64,000 nucleotides of DNA from UTCHB3 sp964625575 (GTDB lineage Bacteria > Bacteroidota > Ignavibacteria > Ignavibacteriales > Ignavibacteriaceae). Each line of letters opens with the position of its first letter. Position 1 is the first letter of the stretch. The notes beneath the pieces were generated by a model. It had not been told where the DNA came from and did no database searches. It worked only from the letters and a program-made list of their open reading frames with translations. Positions 45,280-53,433 of this stretch are shown piece by piece. The stretch is from positions 25,887 to 89,886 of the forward strand of contig CAZVBQ010000014.1 in assembly GCA_964625575.1 (NCBI GenBank). Direction: 5' to 3'. Position numbers and translations under genes: made by a program.

Positions 45280-45981
45280 ATGAGCCTGTTCAAAAGATTA
45301 TTTAAAATCGGGCAAGCCGAGGCCCACAATGTAGTTGATAAACTTGAAGATCCGATAAAGATGTCAGAGCAGGCGATCCGGGATCTGAAAGGGAACCTTT
45401 CCCAGGCAATGCAGGCTTTTGCTGAAGTTAAAGCTCAGGCAATTAAAATGGAGAGGGACAAAAACCTCTACTCTGAGAGAGCGGTTGAGTGGGAGAGAAA
45501 AGCCGTACTTCTGCTACAGAGAGCTGAGAACGGACAGATGGCACCTGAAGAGGCTGAGAAACTGGCGAAGGAAGCACTTCTTCAGAAGGAAGACAGTGTC
45601 AAAAAATCGACCGAAGCCACGATCAATCTTGATAAGCAGAATGAGATGATCAATAAACTTCAGGGACAGATCGAAAAGTTGAAACGGACAATTCAGCAAC
45701 AAGAAAACGATCTGATCACTCTGAAGGCGCGGGCTAAAACTGCCGAGTCAATGAAAAAGGTTAACAAGCAGCTTTCAGGAATTGATGCCGACAGTACTAT
45801 CGCCATGCTTGAAAGGATGAAACAGAAGGTCGAGGCTGATGAAACCCTTGCCCAGGCTTACGCTGAAATGGAGGGCATAAATGAAGGTCTCAACACCAAG
45901 ATCGATAAAGCGCTCGAATCCACTGACCTGCAGGGAGATCTCTTGCTTGAAGATCTTAAAAACAAGTTAAAAAAACCTTAA
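45280..45981 (+). CDS. pspA: PspA/IM30-family membrane-stress protein
   Basis: The 233-residue protein is mostly alpha-helical coiled coil, starting MSLFKRLFKIGQAEAHNVVDKLEDPIKM (an amphipathic membrane-binding helix followed by the family DP segment). A long charged coiled coil covers residues 25-150. PspA/IM30/Vipp1 proteins are ESCRT-III-like and assemble on stressed membranes to stop leakage. The ATG at 45280 has GGAGG five bases upstream; further upstream starts are not supported. Genes for YbjN, DUF4178, DUF350 and a spermidine synthase flank it. A short GC-rich hairpin (46007-46019, followed by TTTTT) lies before the next gene and may reduce read-through. Confidence 0.93.
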   Translation: MSLFKRLFKIGQAEAHNVVDKLEDPIKMSEQAIRDLKGNLSQAMQAFAEVKAQAIKMERDKNLYSERAVEWERKAVLLLQRAENGQMAPEEAEKLAKEALLQKEDSVKKSTEATINLDKQNEMINKLQGQIEKLKRTIQQQENDLITLKARAKTAESMKKVNKQLSGIDADSTIAMLERMKQKVEADETLAQAYAEMEGINEGLNTKIDKALESTDLQGDLLLEDLKNKLKKP

Positions 45982-46042
45982 CAGTTTGTCACGGGGTGCT
46001 CTTATAAGGGGTGCCCCCTCATTTTTAATACAGGATTCCGGT

Positions 46043-46594
46043 ATGTTTGGCTGGTTTAAGAAAAAGAAAAATGAACCTGAGCAACCACAGTTTGATCCGA
46101 CCGATCTGAAAGTTACCGATCTTAGGAAAGGTTTCGTTCTCGATCTGGAGGGTAAAAGCTGGGAAGTCACCAAAGAGTTTGAATACGACTGGGGCGACGA
46201 GTTTTTTACACTCGAATTTCAAATAAAATCCGCTGATTCAGTTGCATACCTGCACGTCGAAGAAGATGATGAAATTGAGGTCACCGTGATGAAGGAGATT
46301 TCGATAGACAGCATTGACCGTGGTCTCGTGGACGAAATTACTGAAAATGAAAAACCAAGACGGACAATAGACTTCGGAGGAAGGACATTTTTCAGGAAAA
46401 GTGAAAGTGCAGGGAATTTCCGCGACATTTCCGGGAATACCTGGGAACCTTTCATTTCATGGGATTATCGTGATGAAACGGGGCGGTACCTTCTGACCCT
46501 CGAACAGTGGGGTGATGACGATTTCGAAGCCAGTATTGGAAGGGTTTTTGATGAAAGTGAGATCAGCAACATTTTCCCCGGAAGTTTGAAATGA
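46043..46594 (+). CDS. DUF4178-domain protein
   Basis: The 183-residue protein starts MFGWFKKKKNEPEQ, a short membrane-peripheral basic segment. Two beta-rich units then follow that fit DUF4178: LKVTDLRKGFVLDLEGKSWEVTKEFEYDWG at about 18-47, and TIDFGGRTFFRKSESAGNF at about 103-121. DUF4178 genes are often found beside PspA, DUF350 and polyamine genes; their biochemical role is unknown. The ATG at 46043 follows AGGA by seven bases; the upstream in-frame TTG would run into the preceding intergenic hairpin. Its stop overlaps the lipoprotein start by four bases (ATGA). Confidence 0.85.
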   Translation: MFGWFKKKKNEPEQPQFDPTDLKVTDLRKGFVLDLEGKSWEVTKEFEYDWGDEFFTLEFQIKSADSVAYLHVEEDDEIEVTVMKEISIDSIDRGLVDEITENEKPRRTIDFGGRTFFRKSESAGNFRDISGNTWEPFISWDYRDETGRYLLTLEQWGDDDFEASIGRVFDESEISNIFPGSLK

Positions 46595-47325
46595 AAAAAA
46601 TATTACTTCTTGCTTTTGCGCTCGTTCTCCTTCAGGGATGCGGCAAAGAGTATCAAAAAACACCAGTTGATGACCTGATCACCAAACTCAACACCGAAAA
46701 GGTGCCCATGTACTCGATCATTCTGAACGACATGGATGTGGATGGGATATTTTTCAAAGACTACAAACACCAATACCAGATAATCCGTCAATTTGACAGT
46801 GTCAAGATAAAAGAACAGGTCACCGATTGGATCGATGTAAGCGAAGAATTTTTCTGGGAGAACGAGAATTACCTCGGCATGGAAATTGCCTCAAAAGGTA
46901 AAGATGGAAAAGTGGTTAAATCTGCCTCACCCGCGGGTTACAATAATTATGTCGGTAATCCTCAATACGGGCACTGGGTGAATGGTTCCGGCGGCTCCTT
47001 CTGGCAGTTCTACGGTCAGTATATGTTCTTAAGTTCGATGCTGAATCTTGCATCAGGATCAATTTACCGGGGTGATTATGATGACTTCAACAGGAATTAC
47101 AGGTATAGAAAACCGTACTATGGCAGGGATATCGGTGGAGGATACAAGTATGGGACTTATGGTTCGTACACCTCGAAAACCCGACCGGCAACATTTAATG
47201 AGAAACTCGGCAAGATAAAAAGCGGCTCGCAAAGTTTCAAAGAGAAAGTAAACAACAAGGTGTCACGTTCAACAGGACGTGGTACACCTAATGTCCGTTC
47301 ACGTGGTGGATTTGGAGGGAAATGA
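46591..47325 (+). CDS. Predicted lipoprotein, unknown function, in the PspA/DUF350 cluster
   Basis: This 244-residue protein has a lipoprotein signal with lipobox LLQGC (Cys17). Residues 30-100 form an alpha/beta domain. A Tyr/Gly/Ser-rich block follows (residues about 115-200) with YGHWVNGSGGSFWQFYGQYM and several GYKYGTYGSY-type repeats, and the tail is basic and Gly-rich (about 215-244). No enzyme motif is visible. It is translationally coupled to the DUF4178 gene, and its stop is one base before the DUF350 gene, so it belongs to the same transcript. It probably acts in the periplasm, anchored to a membrane. Confidence 0.82.
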   Translation: MKKILLLAFALVLLQGCGKEYQKTPVDDLITKLNTEKVPMYSIILNDMDVDGIFFKDYKHQYQIIRQFDSVKIKEQVTDWIDVSEEFFWENENYLGMEIASKGKDGKVVKSASPAGYNNYVGNPQYGHWVNGSGGSFWQFYGQYMFLSSMLNLASGSIYRGDYDDFNRNYRYRKPYYGRDIGGGYKYGTYGSYTSKTRPATFNEKLGKIKSGSQSFKEKVNNKVSRSTGRGTPNVRSRGGFGGK

Positions 47326-47326
47326 C

Positions 47327-48172
47327 ATGCTGATTGATCATTTATTAAATGCCGCGGTTTATTTTGCCGCCTGCCTTGTTCTGCTTCTGATCGCGATATT
47401 CTCTTTCAGACTTTTCAACTACAAGTATAAAGTGAAAGATGAATTGATTGAGAAGGATAATTTTTCATTTGCCATTGTTTATGCCAGTTATTTCGCCGGT
47501 GTTATCATTTCAATCGGTGGGGTCTTCTGGGGTCCTTCGGCCGGACTGGTTGAAGATCTTGTTGATATCGGCATTTACGGAATACTCTCAATCCTGCTCC
47601 TCAACGTTGCCGGGTATCTTAATGACTGGTTCATTCTCCGAGGTATTGATGCTCCAAAAGAGATCATTACCGACCGTAATTCCGGTACAGCAGTTGTACT
47701 CGGCGCGTCTTCGATCGCGACAGGTCTCGTAGTTTCGAGTGCGGTATCAGGCCAAGGCGGAAGCGTTTTAACCGCGCTCGCGTTTTGGGGAATTGGTCAG
47801 GTCGCTTTGATACTCTTTTCATTTCTGTACCAGTTTATCACACCGTATGACTATTTGAAGGAGATCGAGAAGGATAACGTTGCTGCCGGGTTGGGTTTCG
47901 CGGGTATTCTTATAGCAATTTCGATCATCATAAATCAGGCGATGTTCGGAGATTTCCCCGGATGGGAAAACTTTGGCGTGGATATAGCACTCAATCTTGT
48001 CATCGGCATCGTTTTACTTCCCTTGTTGAGGATATTCACGGATAAACTTATACTTCCGGGAAAGCGATTGAGCTATGAGGTAGCCGGGCAAACCGTCCCA
48101 AACACTGGAGCCGGCCTTATCGAGGGATTCGTCTATATTGGTTCCGCCCTTTTGATAGTGTGGGCATTATAG
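47327..48172 (+). CDS. Tandem DUF350 integral membrane protein
   Basis: The 281-residue protein has about eight membrane helices arranged as two DUF350 units. Unit 1 has NFSFAIVYASYFAGVIISIGG (about 43-63) and unit 2 has DNVAAGLGFAGILIAISIII (about 185-204). Each pair is followed by a polar loop and further helices. DUF350 proteins (YjfL-like) are commonly linked to PspA and polyamine genes, with unknown biochemistry. The ATG at 47327 was chosen because GGAGGG lies just before it; an upstream in-frame start would overlap the lipoprotein gene by 47 bases. The spermidine synthase gene starts four bases after the stop. Confidence 0.88.
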   Translation: MLIDHLLNAAVYFAACLVLLLIAIFSFRLFNYKYKVKDELIEKDNFSFAIVYASYFAGVIISIGGVFWGPSAGLVEDLVDIGIYGILSILLLNVAGYLNDWFILRGIDAPKEIITDRNSGTAVVLGASSIATGLVVSSAVSGQGGSVLTALAFWGIGQVALILFSFLYQFITPYDYLKEIEKDNVAAGLGFAGILIAISIIINQAMFGDFPGWENFGVDIALNLVIGIVLLPLLRIFTDKLILPGKRLSYEVAGQTVPNTGAGLIEGFVYIGSALLIVWAL

Positions 48173-48176
48173 GTTA

Positions 48177-49709
48177 GTGAAGAGATCAAACCTCCTTAAG
48201 ATATGTCTTTTCGCGACAGGGCTTTCCGGAATTGTCGCCGAGTATATTTTATCCACGCTCGCGGCATATTTCCTGGGTGACTCAGTTGTTCAGTGGACGC
48301 TAATAGTCTCCCTGATGCTCTTCTCAATGGGCGCGGGAAGCAGCCTGAGCAAGTATATAAGGACGAATCTGCTCGAAAAATTTATCCTCATAGAGTTCAC
48401 ACTTTCGATCGCCACTTCTTTTTCCGCGATAACAGTTTATTCACTTTCCGCTTTCCCGGAGTTCCGCGGTATAGTGATCTACACCCTTGCCATATTTATA
48501 GGTTTGTTGATAGGTCTTGAGATCCCTATAGTGACCCGGCTGAATGAAGAGTTCGAGGAACTGAGGGTGAACATCGCCAATGTGCTCGAAAAAGATTATT
48601 ACGGTAGTCTTGTTGGCGGTGTATTTTTCGCTTTTGTCGGTTTACCTTTAATCGGTCTGACTTACACGCCTTTCATTCTTGGAACGATAAATTTTTCAGT
48701 GGCACTGGCGCTGTATTTTTACCTGCGGGATAAGTTCAAATACTCCAAACTCAGAATGAACATCATCATTTCAGGGGTTATCCTGCTTTTAGTTTCCGGT
48801 GCCGTCTTCGCGAAACCAATTATAAAGTTTTCCGAACAGATGAAGTACCTTGACCAGATTGTATTTGAGGAACAATCGAGGTATCAAAAGATCGTTTTAA
48901 CGAAGTGGAAAGACTACCATTGGCTCTACTTGAACAACAGCGTTCAATTCAGTACATACGATGAAGCGATGTATCATGAACCATTGGTGCAGATACCGTT
49001 GTACCTCGCCGGAAGCCGGAACAAAATATTGATAATGGGGGGAGGTGACGGATGCGCGGCCAGGGAAGTATTGAAGTTCAACGACGCGGGAAGTGTCACC
49101 CTGGTCGATATTGACCCCGCGATGACACGTATTGCCAAAGAGAATGAGATACTTACAGGAATAAATGACAGCTCTCTTTTTAATCCGAAAGTCAAGGTTG
49201 TCAACATGGATGCCTTCAATTACCTTGAAGACAGCCGGGAAATTTATGACGTTATCATCGCTGATTTCCCTGATCCGCGGAACTCTGATCTTGCCAGGCT
49301 ATATTCTGAAGAATTTTACATAATAGTTAAGAGGCACCTCTCGAATGATGGTATATTTATTACCCAGGCGGGAAGTCCTTACTTTGCTTACAAGGCTTTT
49401 TCTTCAATTGATACCACTATGCAGGTATCAGGGTTCAATACCCTGCGCGTGAGAAATCACGTCCCGACAATGGGGGAATGGGGTTACATAATCGGATCCC
49501 CTGAACTCAACCGGGAGTCACTGCTTGCAAGATTGTTGAGTTTGAAGATAGACGAATCAAGAACCAGATGGCTGACCTCGGCAGTTCTTCCTGGGCTTGT
49601 CTCTTTTGGGAAACAACCTGCATCAATTGCCGGGACAATTAAGGTTAATACACTTAAAGATCCGGTGCTTCACAAATATTTTGAAGAGGGAGATTGGGGA
49701 TTATATTGA
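48177..49709 (+). CDS. Membrane-fused spermidine synthase (polyamine aminopropyltransferase)
   Basis: The 510-residue protein joins about seven N-terminal membrane helices (residues 5-215) to a cytoplasmic aminopropyltransferase domain. The domain shows YHWLYLNNSVQFSTYDEAMYHE (about 246-267), the donor-binding MGGGDG at 287-292, VDIDPAM, and the catalytic DFPDP at 363-367 with Asp363 and Asp366. It would move the aminopropyl group from decarboxylated AdoMet to putrescine or another amine at the membrane. The start is GTG at 48177. An AdoMet decarboxylase gene nearby could supply the donor. The acceptor is not certain: fused homologues may modify other targets. Confidence 0.9.
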   Translation: MKRSNLLKICLFATGLSGIVAEYILSTLAAYFLGDSVVQWTLIVSLMLFSMGAGSSLSKYIRTNLLEKFILIEFTLSIATSFSAITVYSLSAFPEFRGIVIYTLAIFIGLLIGLEIPIVTRLNEEFEELRVNIANVLEKDYYGSLVGGVFFAFVGLPLIGLTYTPFILGTINFSVALALYFYLRDKFKYSKLRMNIIISGVILLLVSGAVFAKPIIKFSEQMKYLDQIVFEEQSRYQKIVLTKWKDYHWLYLNNSVQFSTYDEAMYHEPLVQIPLYLAGSRNKILIMGGGDGCAAREVLKFNDAGSVTLVDIDPAMTRIAKENEILTGINDSSLFNPKVKVVNMDAFNYLEDSREIYDVIIADFPDPRNSDLARLYSEEFYIIVKRHLSNDGIFITQAGSPYFAYKAFSSIDTTMQVSGFNTLRVRNHVPTMGEWGYIIGSPELNRESLLARLLSLKIDESRTRWLTSAVLPGLVSFGKQPASIAGTIKVNTLKDPVLHKYFEEGDWGLY

Positions 49710-49739
49710 CGGTAAATTTGAAAATTAAGCGGATTACTC

Positions 49740-50261
49740 ATGTTTGAAGGATTTTTTGGACCGATAATAGTTGGTCTGTTAAGAATTTGTGACGTCAGTT
49801 TTGGTACTTTAAGGACAATTTTGGTCGTGCAGGGAAAAAAGTACCTGGCGGGTCTTGTTGGTTTTTTTGAGGCTGCAATCTGGGTGATCGCTGTAAGTCA
49901 GATCTTTACCTACCTTAACGATAATCCATGGATGATACTCGGATATGCCACCGGATATGGTTTGGGAAATATTGTAGGCATTTGGTTTGAGCAAAAAATT
50001 GGACTTGGGTTTATTCAGGTCAGCATCATTTCTTTGGAAAAATCGGAAGAGATAGCCGCTGAGCTTCGCTCTTCAGCATTTGGTGTAACAATCCTTCCCG
50101 CGGTAGGATTGACAGGAAATATTAACATGCTTATTTCCGTGATCGACAGAAAAAAGCAGAAGGGACTGATGAAGCTTGTTGAAATGATCGACCCGAAAGC
50201 ATTCATTTCAATTCAGTCATCACTTCCTTACAGGGGATACCGTCCGGGGGCGAGGATCTGA
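49740..50261 (+). CDS. UPF0316 / DUF2179-family membrane protein (YebE-like)
   Basis: This 173-residue protein has three membrane helices (residues 5-90) followed by a cytoplasmic DUF2179 domain (about 95-165) with a FGVTILPAVGLTGNINMLISVIDRKK pattern. The starting segment RICDVSFGTLRTILVVQGKK is typical of UPF0316/DUF5698 proteins. The function is unknown. It begins 30 bases after the spermidine synthase gene on the same strand and may be the last gene of that transcript. Confidence 0.88.
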   Translation: MFEGFFGPIIVGLLRICDVSFGTLRTILVVQGKKYLAGLVGFFEAAIWVIAVSQIFTYLNDNPWMILGYATGYGLGNIVGIWFEQKIGLGFIQVSIISLEKSEEIAAELRSSAFGVTILPAVGLTGNINMLISVIDRKKQKGLMKLVEMIDPKAFISIQSSLPYRGYRPGARI

Positions 50262-50373
50262 TCCTGATTTAACAATTTCTTAACATGGTCAATTAAAAAA
50301 ACGGCGGCTTGATTTTGTAGTTTTACGCGTCAAGATATAATTTCTTGGCATTTTCCTCACAATTGAGAGTTTG

Positions 50374-51987
50374 ATGGAAACATACTACCTGATTATTGTA
50401 GCTGTTCTTTTTATTTTGGCTATTTCCGACCTCATCTTTGGCGTTGCCAACGACGCGGTAAATTTCTTAAACTCAGGGATCGGTTCCAAGGTTGCTCCCC
50501 GTCATGTAATCCTGATTGTTGCCAGCCTTGGTGTACTCGGTGGTGCATTATTTTCCAGTGGAATGATGGAAGTGGCAAGGAAGGGTCTTTTCCACCCTGA
50601 GATGTTCACATTCGCGCAGATAATGGGTCTGTTTGTCGCGGTTATGTTTACTGATGTGCTCCTTCTTGATCTCTACAACACTTTTGGCCTTCCCACCTCA
50701 ACCTCAGTCTCGCTTGTATTTGGCTTGCTTGGCGCTGCATTAGGTACAGCGACATTCGACGCGCTTACCTCTTCTGGCGGGATGGAGACTGTAATGACTT
50801 ACATAAATACCGACCGTGCTTTTGTGATCATAAGCGGCATCTTTCTCTCTGTGGTGATTTCCTTTACCGCGGCGGTTACCATTCAGTTCATTGTTCGCAT
50901 GATCTTCACTTTTGACTATAAAGAGAAAATGAAACGCTACGGTGCCATCTTCGGTTCAGTATCGTTCACTTTAATCACCTATTTTCTTTTTACTAAAGGC
51001 CTCAAGGGTTCAGTCTTCGAACATCAGAACTTTGCCATATGGATCACGGAGCACAAAGTTGAAAGTCTGTTATACTCTCTCGGTGCGTGGTTCGTGGTTT
51101 TTGTGATTTTAAATAACATTGTTAAAATAAATATCTTCAAGCCCATAGTTCTTGCAGGTACGTTCGCGCTGGCGTTTTCATTTTCCGCTAACGATCTGGT
51201 AAACTTTATCGGAGTTCCACTGGCTGGATTTCAGGCGTTCAGAAGTGTCACCTTCGATGGAGATCCTTCGGGGACGATGATGAATGCCTTGCTTGAGCAA
51301 GGTTCGGTGCCATTTGTGATCCTTTTGTTTTCGGGATTTGTCATGATCGGAACCATATGGTTTTCCAAGAAGTCGAATACCGTTACAAAAACGGAAGTGA
51401 ATCTCGCCCGGCAGGGGAAAGGGAAGGAGAAATTCAAGAAATCGATCATCGCCAAGAACGTGGTTAACTTCAACTATTTCCTTCTTGATATGGTTAAAGT
51501 AGTGTCACCGGTTTTTGTCAGGAACTGGATCAATTCCCGCTTTGATACTTCGAAATACAATCCTCAACCGGGATATGACGGAAAATTACCGGCATTTGAT
51601 CTTCTCAGGGCTTCCATTAATCTTGTGATCAGTTCCAGTCTCATCTCATTCGGTACTTCACTAAAACTTCCCCTCTCAACCACATTCGTTACATTTATCG
51701 TGGCTATGGGAACATCCCTTTCCGACCGGGCATGGGAGAAAGATAATGTTGTCAATCGTGTGAGTGGTGTGCTTACAGTGGTTGGCGGCTGGTTCCTGAC
51801 GGCGGTTATAGCACTGATGATCTCATTTATCTTTGCACTCATTATCGCGATGGGTGGCATGACAGCAATAGTTACCATTCTAGCGTTCGCCGGGTACATG
51901 ATTTTCCGGACGCATAAATATCACGGTGAGAAAGTCAGAAAAGAAGAGGTGAAAGAAGAAGAAAAGGAAGTAAGCCTTACTGCCTGA
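50374..51987 (+). CDS. pit: PiT-family inorganic phosphate transporter
   Basis: The 537-residue membrane protein shows the duplicated PiT signature in two halves: FGVANDAVNFLNSGIGSKVA near residue 24 and SANDLVNFIGVPLAGFQAF near 271. GLPTSTSVSLVFGLLGAALG follows the first half, and LPLSTTFVTFIVAMGTSL occurs in the second. It imports phosphate, probably as a metal complex, with H+ or Na+. The first ATG at 50374 is used; a TTG one codon upstream is possible. A terminator follows within 30 bases of the stop. Confidence 0.92.
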   Translation: METYYLIIVAVLFILAISDLIFGVANDAVNFLNSGIGSKVAPRHVILIVASLGVLGGALFSSGMMEVARKGLFHPEMFTFAQIMGLFVAVMFTDVLLLDLYNTFGLPTSTSVSLVFGLLGAALGTATFDALTSSGGMETVMTYINTDRAFVIISGIFLSVVISFTAAVTIQFIVRMIFTFDYKEKMKRYGAIFGSVSFTLITYFLFTKGLKGSVFEHQNFAIWITEHKVESLLYSLGAWFVVFVILNNIVKINIFKPIVLAGTFALAFSFSANDLVNFIGVPLAGFQAFRSVTFDGDPSGTMMNALLEQGSVPFVILLFSGFVMIGTIWFSKKSNTVTKTEVNLARQGKGKEKFKKSIIAKNVVNFNYFLLDMVKVVSPVFVRNWINSRFDTSKYNPQPGYDGKLPAFDLLRASINLVISSSLISFGTSLKLPLSTTFVTFIVAMGTSLSDRAWEKDNVVNRVSGVLTVVGGWFLTAVIALMISFIFALIIAMGGMTAIVTILAFAGYMIFRTHKYHGEKVRKEEVKEEEKEVSLTA

Positions 51988-52014
51988 TCATTCTGCACCT
52001 CAAGAATTTAGTCT

Positions 52015-52043
52015 AAAAAGCCGTGTCATCCGCGGCTTTTTTT
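52015..52043 (+). terminator. Terminator after the phosphate transporter gene
   Basis: AAAAAGCCG pairs with CGGCTTTTT around a nine-base loop, followed by further T. It separates the phosphate transporter from the metal-efflux operon. Confidence 0.85.
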
Positions 52044-52058
52044 GTTTCTTTTAGACAA

Positions 52059-52092
52059 TTTGTGGATTTTAAGGGCAAAATACTTATTTTTG
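52059..52092 (+). promoter_or_regulatory. Candidate Bacteroidota-type promoter of the heavy-metal efflux operon
   Basis: TTTG at 52059-52062 and TATTTTTG at 52085-52092 are separated by 22 bases, close to the -33/-7 consensus spacing of Bacteroidota. Transcription would start about 50 bases before the GTG at 52148. No metal-sensing regulator gene is adjacent. Confidence 0.45.
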
Positions 52093-52147
52093 GATATGTA
52101 TAAAAATGTAATATGTTATTTGTATATAAACTAAATCTAAATAATTC

Positions 52148-53419
52148 GTGAAAATTCTATCCATCATTTTACTTCTTATCCTTTCTTTCGTTATACCGGA
52201 TATTTACGGTCAAAAGGAAGAAAATTCCTTTTCTGTAGACACACTCACCATACGTGACGCGATAAAATACGCGACAGGTCATCACCCTGGTTTACGGCAG
52301 TTGCGTTCTGAAATACTCGCTATGAACGGCGCGAGAAAGGCGAACAGCGGTTTGGCTGATCCGGTGATCTCATACGCGAGGGAAGGAATTGGTGACCCAT
52401 CATTATCAGACTACAGCGAACAACGGCTGGGGATATCACAGGAGATCAGGTTTCCGGGTGTAACAGCAGAATCTAATGCTGCAGCTTCCAGCAGGATCGA
52501 AGCACTTGAACTTCAATACCGGAACAGCGAACTCCAACTAAGGGAAGAAGTTAAAAAGAAATACGCTGAGTTGCAACTTGGTCTGGAAAAATTGAATTTT
52601 TCAAGAAATGAATACGGTATCGTGTCAAAAGTGCACACTGTGGTTCAGGAAAAGTTTAATTCCGGAGAGGCAACACGTCTCGATCTCTTAAAGGCAAAGA
52701 TCAACATGGAAGAGGCATCCAACTTGATCTCCGAAGCGCAGTTTGCAGTTCATAACGCGCGGTATTCGCTTTTTAATCTTATAGGTTTGGAGACAGAAGG
52801 TCAGAAGTATTCCATTTATTTCCCCGACAGTTTAATATACCGGCCTGTTACTATTTCACAGGATGAAATTCTCTCAACATTTTACGAAATGCCGGGAGTT
52901 CTTTCAAAGATGAAACTGATTGACGCGTCGGCAAAAGAGGTTGCAGCAGCGAAGCAGACATTCTACCCCGGAATTAAACTTAATCTATTCGGGCAAAACA
53001 TCGGGACGGGATTTAAAACGATCGGGTTTGAAATTGGATTCACGGTACCGCTGTGGTTCACCGGCAACCAAAACGGCATAATTGAGGAGGCTGAGGCAAA
53101 ACTTTCAGGTGCCAGGGAAAGTTATCGCGAGGAATTGCTTCTTATGAAAAAAGAAGTTGAGATAGCATGGCACGGCTATGAGGCTGCCAAACAAAACCTT
53201 GATCGTTACGCCAATGGAATACTTCGCGACAGTAAAGAATTGCTCGATCTGACGACAGAAGGCTACAAACTTGGAGAAATCGACTTCCTGAACTTGCTTG
53301 AAGCTCAGCGAACCTACCTTACAAGCTCACAGAACTATTACAACTACCTGCTTGAGTACCATTTCAGATTGATTGAATTGGAGAAATTTTCAACAAAAGA
53401 GTTTTTATATAACGAGTGA
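52148..53419 (+). CDS. czcC: TolC-family outer-membrane factor (CzcC/CusC-like) of the metal efflux system
   Basis: The 423-residue protein has a signal peptide (residues 1-22) and the two long alpha-helical repeats of TolC-type channels, for example LQLREEVKKKYAELQLGLEKLN near 135 and the late LLEAQRTYLTSSQNYYNYLLEYH near 385. These form the trans-periplasmic tunnel. It starts with GTG at 52148. The adaptor and RND pump genes follow on the same strand at 14 and 6 bases, giving a complete tripartite export set. The operon order OMF-adaptor-pump is that of czcCBA/cusCBA. Confidence 0.88.
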   Translation: MKILSIILLLILSFVIPDIYGQKEENSFSVDTLTIRDAIKYATGHHPGLRQLRSEILAMNGARKANSGLADPVISYAREGIGDPSLSDYSEQRLGISQEIRFPGVTAESNAAASSRIEALELQYRNSELQLREEVKKKYAELQLGLEKLNFSRNEYGIVSKVHTVVQEKFNSGEATRLDLLKAKINMEEASNLISEAQFAVHNARYSLFNLIGLETEGQKYSIYFPDSLIYRPVTISQDEILSTFYEMPGVLSKMKLIDASAKEVAAAKQTFYPGIKLNLFGQNIGTGFKTIGFEIGFTVPLWFTGNQNGIIEEAEAKLSGARESYREELLLMKKEVEIAWHGYEAAKQNLDRYANGILRDSKELLDLTTEGYKLGEIDFLNLLEAQRTYLTSSQNYYNYLLEYHFRLIELEKFSTKEFLYNE

Positions 53420-53433
53420 ATACAGAGTGAAGA

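Noticed and set aside
45986..46042. Upstream TTG start for the DUF4178 gene
   Set aside because: It would place coding sequence over a GC-rich hairpin with a T-run; the ATG at 46043 has an AGGA site and gives a family-like N-terminus.
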